Origin: Arenicola marina
Taxonomy: Eukaryota > Annelida > Polychaeta > Arenicolidae
Reading direction: 5' to 3'
Assembly (NCBI GenBank): GCA_964019135.1
Contig: CAXHSH010000416.1
Span: 744,001 to 808,000 of the forward strand
DNA: 64,000 nt
Positions within the stretch are counted from its first letter, which is position 1. Each line of letters opens with the position of its first letter. This document shows, piece after piece, positions 57,003 through 64,000 of this stretch. The notes under the pieces are model-generated. The model saw only the letters and a list, made by a program, of their open reading frames with translations. It did not search any database and was not told the DNA's origin. The position numbers were made by a program, and so were the translations under genes.

Positions 57003-57731
57003 ATGACAGAGTATGATATTGCCCTCCTGCACGCTTTGGAGCGCGTGCAACAGCAGCAGGAGCACAATGGTGTGATGCTTGGCAAAATTTGCCAGCATCT
57101 CAACATGACTTGCACGCCAACCCCTCCGCCAGATGGAATGCCCTTCCCCATCCTGACCGTAGACGCCCTACACACATTGGACGAGGTCCTCGCTAATGAC
57201 GAGACCGTGTGGAAAACAGTATGCTGTAATATTTAACGATTAATGTTTTTTGCTGTTAAAGCCTGGCCACACAAAACACAGCTATACATAAGTCTCAGAG
57301 AACCCCCTTAGTCTATTGGTCAGTGTACTGGACTGGAGATCAAGGCATCCATGGTTTAGTGGACGTTCCCCATATGGGGCATATTTCATTCATCATCATT
57401 TCGTTGCCCCAAAAGCTTCCACTGGCCTAATTTTAGTCAAGTATGCACGAATAGGAGACCAGCATTTTCAGTTCTCATAGGTTTGTCCATGTTTTTGTAT
57501 TGCTTTGTGTAATTTAATTTATGTCTATTTTATCTTCAGTTTGACTCTTTATTTTGCATATGTCCAATTAGGTCAGCAGCATCACCTTGATGGGCGTATC
57601 CACTTTCGACAAGACAGTGCAGCGTTTGATGGACTAAGTGCTGTCAAACAGTGTGGCAAAGCAAATACATTGGCAATGGAAGAGTGGGAAAGTGCCATTC
57701 CCTCGCCTAAACTTACGTCAGGTGGTGTATG
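57003..57731 (+). pseudogene. DUF4806-domain N-terminal exons of an integrase-core gene; one in-frame stop
   Basis: Exon 1 (57003-57218) begins at ATG and encodes MTEYDIALLHALERVQQQQE followed by a proline-rich linker (TPTPPPDG) and the DUF4806 entry FPILTVDALHTLDEVL. It ends at a good donor (ACA|GTATGC), phase 0. Exon 2 (57572-57731, acceptor CCAATTAG) continues DUF4806 with VSSITLMGVSTFDKTVQRLM and then VLSNSVAKQIHWQWKSGK and FPRLNLRQVVYG, ending at donor G|GTAAGT, phase 1. The frame through exon 2 is interrupted once by TAA at 57635-57637; residues on both sides fit the family, so this is a nonsense change or a sequence error, not an intron. DUF4806 is a domain of unknown function (recognised from memory) that often precedes integrase-type cores in invertebrate genes. 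The early Q-rich helix (residues 9-30) looks coiled-coil-like. I infer a decayed first half of the gene that continues at 58740. Confidence 0.72.
57306..57372 (+). repeat. Possible tRNA-derived SINE fragment in intron 1
   Basis: TTAGTCTATTGGTCAGTGTA resembles a tRNA D-arm and pol III A box. It is followed by ACTGGACTGGAGATCAAGG, an anticodon-arm-like piece common in tRNA-derived SINEs. The B box (GGTTCRANNCC) is degenerate (TGGTTTAGTGG), so it is not a working tRNA. Length and 3' tail could not be defined. Confidence 0.4.
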
Positions 57732-58044
57732 GTAAGTGTGGCTGTATTCTTCTGATAAGATAAGGATTTCCACTTTTCCCACTGTCTACTTAACTCATTT
57801 GCGTTACCTATTCAACGTGATATGACAGATCTGTCAAAATATCCTGCCAACTGCAAATTATGAACAGTATCATTAGTTTGTATGTGGCTACCACTGTATT
57901 GCCTTTAACAGGGTTCCAGAAATATTAAGCTAACAAAAAACATGTGTTAAGTATACCAGTATAGTTAAATGCTATTCATGCATATTATCGGACCAGCATG
58001 ATATTTTAAACAGCTTTGCCATTGAGTCTACTTTGATTTAATTC

Positions 58045-58260
58045 AGGGGGTACTCGCAGCAACCCGACTGCCAGTTGCGCCACAAATTCAGAGGTGGTGA
58101 AGAAGTGGCTGTGATTTGCTGGGAAGCGGGATGACGGGCGACTTGAGCGTGACAGCTGGCAAACGCAAGAATCAGGAATGAATGGAAGCGACCGCATCTA
58201 CGAGCGACCACCTCTATGTGCGGCCATGCACCTGTATGAGCGGTCACGAGCGATTTTTTT
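58045..58260. repeat. Unclassified GC-richer block, probable dispersed repeat
   Basis: Between the DUF4806 exons and the integrase-core exons lies a block (GGGGGTACTCGCAGCAACCC to GAGCGGTCACGAGCG) with several GAGCG(A/G)CC and GGTCGC-like motifs near its end. Composition differs sharply from the AT-rich DNA on both sides. It shows no similarity that I recognise to the missing middle part of the gene. Classed as a probable repeat on composition only. Confidence 0.35.
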
Positions 58261-58380
58261 CAGACATTACGCGTCATGTATACCTATTAAGAATTCATGT
58301 ATTGCATTTTTAAGGTTTTTGTCAATAAATTAGTGAACAACATTTGCAGTGGTTCAATAGTGGATTAATATCGGTAGAAC

Positions 58381-58650
58381 GTCGGCGGCGCACATTGGCC
58401 CACTGTTGGCCTATGGTTGGGCCATCTTTGGCAGCTAATGTTGGCCCAAGGTTGGCAGATGGTTGGGCCATTGTTGGCAGACAACGTTGAAACAATCATT
58501 TCCCAATGAGCACCCACTCGTGGGCCCAATGTTCTTTGCCGACATTGAGCCAACATTGCCGGCAACGTTGTTTCACGGTTGGCAGATGGTTGCCATGCTG
58601 GCTGGGTTAGCGACATGAACGTAGAGTTACGTTCATGTCGCTAAGTAGCC
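58381..58650 (-). repeat. TTGGCCCAACGTTGG-type dispersed repeat, copy 2, with an inserted palindrome
   Basis: Multiple TTGGCC, GTTGGGCCA and AACGTTG motifs, ending in TGCCATGCTGGCTGGG (to 58606), the reverse complement of the edge of copy 1 at 55691. In copy 1 this edge is directly followed (in this orientation) by AAGTAGCCT. Here the two parts are separated by the palindrome at 58607-58644. The repeat lies in the spacer where middle exons of the integrase-core gene would be expected. Confidence 0.6.
58607..58644. repeat. Perfect 17-bp inverted repeat with 4-nt loop
   Basis: The left arm TTAGCGACATGAACGTA (58607-58623) and right arm TACGTTCATGTCGCTAA (58628-58644) are exactly complementary, with loop GAGT. 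Compared with copy 1 of the surrounding repeat, it sits as an extra piece between GCTGGG and AAGTAGCC. Confidence 0.85.
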
Positions 58651-58739
58651 TACTCTGCTCCAGTAGAATAATTTATATTATAAGGACATGGTATCCATTA
58701 TATGTATAGCAGCTATAAAACTGTGTATTCTTCTTACAG

Positions 58740-61113
58740 GCACGATAAATTGGCGACATATGGGGTTTACATTACTGGATGCATAGACGGGTAGGTATTG
58801 TACAATAAAATACAATAATTCCATGGCACAGTGAAAATGACAAAAACGCCTTATTTTTTATTTCATTTAGCGTGACGTTTCCTGCTCGTCGATAAACGGT
58901 CACAATTTGCGTCATAATAATTTCACTAAACTTACCAACTTATGATATGTATGGTTACTATGACACCTCAGTAGAATAATGTATGTATGCGGTGAAGTAT
59001 TCCCTGACAAGTAGATTAAAGGAAGCTCGTTACGTTGCAGCACGTTCCTAGCTTGTTAGTCTTGTGTGACATTTTAAATGTATTGAATCTTCTACTGTAT
59101 CTTATAATTCCAGCTATTCACGGAAAATTATGTGGTTGGAGGCGTCGTCCACCAATCACGATCCAAATGTCATCGGCAAATATTATTTGTCCACAGTGCA
59201 GGAAGTAAATGGTAAGTAAAAAAAGCTTTAATACATAGTGCAGTAACTACTTACCGGCCTTATATATAATATATAATGATTTCTCTTGCCACAGTATATA
59301 ATTTTGCATGATTTTTAAATCCGTGTTATGTGGCCCTCCCCAAGCAAAGGAGTTTTACTTATGACGTTAAAACTAACTACTCTAAGTTTCTTAACTTGTC
59401 CTGTCGCTCTTTTTTTAGCTCTGAGCTTATTCAACAGATTATTAACAACTAATCAATATAAACTCTTATTTCATTCTGAACACAGGGTGTCCGCTAATAA
59501 TGCGCGGCGATCGAGGCACTGAGAACGTCGTTGTGGCGGCAATGCAGGCATTCTTACGGCGCAATGGCCGTGACGCTCATGCAGGGATAAATTCGTTTAA
59601 ATATGGCAAATCCATTGGCAATCAGGTACAATTTCCCAATCAGTTTGTCTTTTTACTTGCAAGCGCAGGTCCAAGTTAAGCAGGGTTGATATTTGACCCA
59701 TTCAGCGCGATGAAGTTAAGGAAGGACCATTTGATATCCAGAGGGGTGGCTAGCTTTTATGGTGAATGGCAAAAAAATATTTTGGGGTTGTGGGGGTGAT
59801 GGTTGTGTTTTTATTATCCACAATATGTATTCACTTTCATAGTACGAGGGCATGATGCTTTCTTTAAGTAGAGGACATTTTAAACAAATTCAGAGGACGA
59901 GATTTTGTTTACGGTAATAGTCCCCCCCCCCTCTCCATACTCCCCCAATATATAATGGTACCCCCTTAACATTAAGAGGTAAGCAGCCTGATGAACCTCT
60001 AGAACAACTTCTGCATATGATGTTGATGTGTCTCTTCTTACTTTTTATTTTAATGTACACTTAATTAAACTTTTTTTTAATTCCTCAATTTATGGTGTTC
60101 GCATGTAAGTTATTATTACGTGACCCAACAAACCCTACTTACAGAGAATCGAGCAGTTTTGGTCTGTACTACTGAGGTCCTGGGTGGAGGCGTGGCGGCA
60201 ATTTTTTTCAGCTATGGTACACGATGAACTCATTGACTGTGGATCTCACTTCGATAAGTATGTTATAATTTTGACCAACATGCATAATGAAATTTTATGG
60301 TGTTTTTGTGTAGCGGAAAATATAGTAATAGAAATAGTACATTCAATCGAGACCATAGGCAACCACGTGGAGGAGCATTATGAAGGGTCCAGGTAATGTG
60401 TTATATCATTGATTTCAGGTGTCTGCTTCGGTTTGCCTTCATGTCGATCATAAATGAAGAGCTAAGGCATGTGACCACACAGTGGAACGACCACAGAATT
60501 CGCTATCAGCACGGCCTCCATGTTCCATGTGGGGTACCCAATGTACTGTACCACCTTCCACATCGATACGGTACAATATTTATATTATGACATTTAATAT
60601 GAGAAACTTATATATTATGGTATTATAATTTCAAAGGAATCAAGACACCCTCGACATTTATTGGCGGCCTTCTGTGACTAGGAGGTGTAGCCTGCTGGTC
60701 ACAAGATAAATTGCATTATGCTTTCTATGTATGGAAGTCGTACAAATGTGCTATTGCATGTATATTAACGTACGGGGCTAACGCCGTCAAAGGCAAGTAT
60801 AGCACGATAGGCTATGTTGCAACATGCTATCTTGAAATAACGTCGATTTATTTACCTCTGTCGGTTGGACCGGGGCAAGACAAGTAACAATGAAATGTCA
60901 TTTATTGTAGGTGGAGTGGACCAGATACAGCCTGTTGATGTCAATGACTTCGTTCGTTTGGAACAAGAGGTTTACACCGCAAATATTGTTGGAGATGTAG
61001 CTCTAGAGCGATACTATCAGTACGTTGTAGGCGTTAACAACTTGCCCTCGCCTACTGATGCCCAGGAAGCTCGCATGGTGTATAGCTTCATTCGGAGATG
61101 TGCAAGGGCGTGA
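58740..61113 (+). CDS. Integrase-core (rve/DDE-type) domain protein, C-terminal six exons
   Basis: Exons: 58740-58790, 59114-59211, 59486-59625, 60145-60257, 60419-60570, 60911-61113; every intron is GT-AG and all phases agree, giving 251 codons open to the TGA at 61111. Sequence in order: HDKLATYGVYITGCIDG, YSRKIMWLEASSTNHDP, MRGDRGTEN (second catalytic Asp), FLRRNGRDAHAG, NQRIEQFW (catalytic Glu, 40 residues after that Asp), LRFAFMSIINEELRHV, PNVLYHLPHRYG, then an acidic C-terminus. This matches, from memory, an integrase-core family widespread in fish and invertebrates, usually multi-exon, related to DNA-transposon transposases. The family's first catalytic Asp lies in a WHIDG motif just before DKL; no exon with it was found upstream. 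No reverse transcriptase, gag or LTR is nearby. It could be a domesticated transposase-like gene or the sound half of a decaying copy. Confidence 0.82.
59690..60144. other. Intron with low-complexity tracts
   Basis: Within the intron between the exons ending at 59625 and starting at 60145. It contains AAGGACCATTTGATATCCAG, a G-rich patch (GGGGTTGTGGGGGTGATGG near 59783), a C-run (CCCCCCCCCCTCTCC near 59923) and CCCCC near 59962. Such blocks look like an old dispersed repeat, but I cannot name a family. Confidence 0.35.
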
Positions 61114-61351
61114 CCTTTAATGGCAGCCAAGGACACGCTCATTGCAATGTAACTAAAACGGTTCATATGTCAATGTTTTTAATGTCTGATAATATGAGGG
61201 AGGTGTTTATTTTGATGTAGTTTGTCTTAATCCATCTGATCCATCCTTATAAGTGCTCTCTCTGCAGTACTTTAGAAAGCGAATGTGAATGATTCAATCG
61301 TCAATGCGGTATCGCGAGAAGGAGACAAGATTAATATCAGGTCTGTTATAG

Positions 61352-61367
61352 AATAAATTGAAATAAA
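61352..61367 (+). promoter_or_regulatory. Two AATAAA poly(A) signals after the integrase-core gene
   Basis: AATAAA at 61352-61357 and again at 61362-61367, about 240 bp after the stop codon at 61113. This is a plausible 3' end for the transcript; a GT-rich stretch (GTTTGGTCATTGGTG) follows within 30 bp. Confidence 0.55.
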
Positions 61368-62876
61368 TGAACGTTTGGTCATTGGTGAATTTCTTGTGAA
61401 GTAAGCATGTGATTGCATGTCTGCAAACAATGCAAAAGAATGATGACGGTCGACACAAAGAGAATAAGGCCTACGTTCCGCTTCTACATGTACATAATTT
61501 GCATGTAGATCTAAGAGAATTGGGAATTAACTACTTGAATATGTATGGATCTTTTATACGTAATGTATGTAAAGAGCTTCCACTCACTGGAAAATGTCAT
61601 TATCTAAGGGCCTGTTCGTTTATCGTGAAACTGAAACCGGTTTGCGAAACTAACCGTTCCAAGGGAACCGAAACCGTTAAACTAATCAGAGAGCAGGTTC
61701 CGCAGTTTCTGAAGAACTGACCTTATCGAGTTGAACATGTAGGAAGATGTGGGTATTCTAGCTTGCATACTTATTAAGCAATAGTGTTACATGGTCAATA
61801 TATGATTTCTAAAATGTAATAAATAGGACATTGAGGTGAAAACTGAATAATAGATGAATGGCCAGCCCACATGCTGGTAGTAATTCCACCGAACAGCGGA
61901 TTCATGTTGCCTCATGTCGCATCTTGGAACTGTATAGAAACGAAACCAAGCGTTCGCGTTTGAGTAATTAAACCGCTGATACCGGTTTCACGTAAATCGA
62001 AATACATGCAAGAAATACAGTTGTAAGCTCGTCGCACTTGTGTTGGTAGAGAGTTGAATTTTGAAGAAAACATATGATATACTTTCATGGAAATATAAAA
62101 CTTGTTTATATCTGACATAACAAACAGCAAATACGCGTGACCAAGCATGGACGTAACGGTTATGGTCAGATATACCAACATAAACCAGTAATCAAGCATC
62201 CTGCCGCTCCCGCAATAGACGTGCATGGAACAGGTTATGCCAAGTCACGGTGAAAGAGACTTCTTGTGCGCAGGCAATACTCCTATCTGAGCCAAATTCA
62301 CAATCACAGTGCACAGAGTTGTTTACCGATACAGCTCAAATTTGAACTGTTGCACTGACAAAGCACACAGAGGGACCTAATTAGTTTCCTCTTAGTCACC
62401 TGTCCTTTGAAGTTGTTTTGTTTACTGCAAAACCCAGAGATCTGACACATAACAAGGCTCCATGGACCAATACGTCTGCCATCAACTCAAATAAAAGAAG
62501 GAGCATGTGCTAAACATTGTCTGGCACCTATTGCTATGGATACAGTATGCGTCACTATAAGTGCGCGCTGGGGGAACGGACATGGTAATGGGATTATAAT
62601 CAGACCACGCATGTATTGCGTTGGCAACAGTGATTGCGCACGGAATAAAATGGCCAAAATTAAAATGCAGATTGCTTATAATCTTACAAAGACATCAAGG
62701 TAAAATTCAGGCGTCTGTGAAAGGTTTGATGTATGAATAACATCGCCATTGCGCAATCCCAGGTCTACCTAATAAAAAGTCAATTACCAAAACGCCGCTG
62801 AGTATCATTTCTGCGGATGTTTTGAAAATCACATGAATTTTCAAAAAAGTCAAAACCAACATGGGCCAAAACATGA
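61368..62876. other. Intergenic region between convergent genes; no recognised gene
   Basis: Two open frames of about 100 codons exist and are not supported: 61409-61720 plus strand (no recognisable domain, first ATG internal, repetitive GAAACCG near its end) and 61912-62226 minus strand (one hydrophobic stretch, no family recognised). An AATAAA lies near 61819. Nothing else stands out; composition is AT-rich and ordinary. Confidence 0.45.
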
Positions 62877-63959
62877 TCAGGCATCAGTGAAGACTTCTCC
62901 GCCGACAGAGATGGCCATGAGCATACTATATTTGAATGCTTCATAGTCCTCATACTGTGGCAGAAGCAGCTGCAGAGCACAGGTGTTGGCAAACGGGGAC
63001 CCCGCTTCATGTTCGTGGCGATAATCGTCTCGGTGTTTAAAACCAATTGTTGGCAGAGGAACAAATCCCAGGGCGGGATATGAGTCCATTCCTGTGGCGA
63101 ATGACAGCAACTCGCCTAGCCGTCCAGAATCTGCAAATAATAATGAACTTAAATGCATTTCTCATTATACGTTAAACAAAGCCCCAATAAGGCTTTTCAT
63201 GCGTCACGGGACGTTATTGAAGATCATCAACTTCGTGAAAATCAGTCATATCACGACTGATAACGATATGCCGAAATTAAAAGCCGATTACCAAAGTGAA
63301 ACAGGGAAAACAAATCGTGGTGCCCTTGGAAACAGTGAACTATGCGGTCTATTTGGGCGAAAACGAGTTTCATTTGCATAAGCGAGTGACCAATTATTAA
63401 GTTATGCCCCCGAAGAGTAGAACACTAATATTAGGGAATTGTAAGCTCATGCCGAGTGTATTGCAGCTCTACTTTTGTAGCAATGGCCTACTGAAGCTTA
63501 CAACAAATACAGTAATTAGGACATGAGACCATTTTCGACCCAAAAAAATTGAATGATACAGATATAAGCAAGCAAATAAGCAGCTTCGTCAATAACGACA
63601 ATAATCAGACAAAGTGTATATGCGATTTGTTATACGAGATCAGACTCGACAGACAATGAATCATACATTTTACTAATACATGACTCATGTGCGGCCTTTG
63701 ACGGCGTACTAAACTAGCAAGTGAATGCCATAGGGTCAACTTGCCCTCCAGGTCCAATAGCAGATCTCGCCAATGTGTCTGGGTGTCAAGCTCCCGTAAG
63801 TAGCGGTTACTCCCCACTTCCGACCACTGTACTTGGAACAGCTCCTCCATCTTGCATGCACTCAGCTTGCGGGAAGGCTGGGGGCTGAACAGCGTCCTCA
63901 TACACGGAAAGCGGCACATGGCCTCCAGAACACCTAAGGCATTCAGGCCATTCCGCAAC
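62877..63959 (-). CDS. HECT-type E3 ubiquitin ligase, last two exons (partial gene)
   Basis: Minus strand. The upstream exon (63959-63745, acceptor TTCGTAG) encodes LRNGLNALGVLEAMCRFP, then LFQVQWSEVGSNRYLRELD and HWRDLLLDLE, the segment that precedes the C-lobe in this HECT family. The last exon (63130-62877, acceptor TTTGCAG) encodes the C-lobe: GRLGELLSFATG, ALGFVPLPTIGFKH, FANTCALQLLLP (the Cys is the expected thioester-forming residue), EAFKYSMLMAISVGGEVF and a stop. HECT ligases take ubiquitin from an E2 onto this Cys and pass it to a substrate. The intron (63744-63131) fits only with a GC donor (G|GCAAGT): phase 1 then joins exactly to AT, forming an Asp codon. The gene continues past the right edge, so its N-terminal domains and type (G2E3-like or other) are unknown. 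Confidence 0.85.
63131..63744 (-). other. Probable GC-AG intron of the HECT gene
   Basis: On the minus strand it begins GCAAGTTGACC and ends TTATTATTTGCAG. The only nearby GT (AAGTTG, four bases further in) would put the last exon out of frame. A plus-strand frame of 95 codons overlapping this intron is a shadow. Confidence 0.7.
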
Positions 63960-64000
63960 CTACGAAGAGAGCAAACAAGTTATATAAACCTAGCAAAGTT

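Noticed and set aside
57306-57372. Functional tRNA gene
   Set aside because: The arms do not pair into a cloverleaf and the B box is degenerate.
58740-61113. Integrase of a retrovirus-like or Polinton element
   Set aside because: No reverse transcriptase, protease, capsid or polymerase genes and no terminal repeats around it; it has several spliceosomal introns and a DUF4806 partner, pointing to a DNA-transposon-derived or host gene family.
61409-61720. 103-codon plus-strand open frame
   Set aside because: No ATG at its beginning, no recognised domain, repetitive GAAACCG patch; not supported as a gene.
61912-62226. 104-codon minus-strand open frame with a hydrophobic stretch
   Set aside because: One candidate membrane segment is not enough; no family resemblance, AT-rich intergenic context.
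62780-63064. Minus-strand 94-codon frame overlapping the last HECT exon
   Set aside because: It is an alternative frame of the HECT exon, whose own frame matches the C-lobe residue by residue.

Overview
Organism and overall character. The window is metazoan nuclear DNA: it has intron-containing genes with GT-AG (and one GC-AG) splice sites, AATAAA poly(A) signals, satellite arrays, and dispersed repeats. The two gene families seen (a DUF4806 plus integrase-core protein and a HECT-type ubiquitin ligase of the lineage-expanded kind) are, from memory, common in marine invertebrates such as amphioxus, cnidarians and hemichordates, and also in fish. A marine invertebrate, possibly amphioxus, is a guess and cannot be fixed from this sequence.

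Layout. About 77% of the window (1-49254) is one satellite, here called satellite A. Its monomer is 30 bp (AAAACACTCGGTTTTAGCG followed by ATATACTGCTC), and it is organised into complex higher-order repeats. Several layers of tandem duplication can be read directly: offsets of 754 bp, 1,809 bp and 8,054 bp, and an exact tandem pair of 15,774-bp blocks (13571-29344 and 29345-45118) that differ at only a few bases. A 62-bp unrelated joint leads into satellite B (49317-53688). Satellite B has about 31 units of about 138 bp, is GC-rich and telomere-like in vocabulary (TTAGGG, TTTAGG), and carries a canonical G-quadruplex motif in nearly every unit. On the far side of satellite B, satellite A reappears as an older, diverged fragment in the opposite orientation (53689-54178). 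It abuts a 1.06-kb inverted-repeat element (54179-55237).

Right-hand part. From 55.2 kb on, the DNA looks like ordinary genic sequence. It contains two copies, in opposite orientation, of a TTGGCCCAACGTTGG-type dispersed repeat, a weak tRNA-derived SINE fragment and other unclassified repeats. A plus-strand gene of DUF4806/integrase-core type spans 57003-61113. Its DUF4806 exons carry an in-frame stop, and the middle exons are missing from a spacer filled with repeats, yet its six C-terminal integrase-core exons (58740-61113) join with perfect phases and stay open for 251 codons. At the right edge, on the minus strand, lie the last two exons of a HECT E3 ubiquitin ligase gene (62877-63959). 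They are joined by a probable GC-AG intron, and the gene continues beyond the window.

How the parts relate. The satellites look like heterochromatin (centromeric, pericentromeric or subtelomeric) next to genic DNA. No functional link between the two genes is visible; they are convergent, separated by 1.76 kb without a recognisable gene. The many long reading frames within the satellites follow from unit lengths divisible by three and are not listed as genes.
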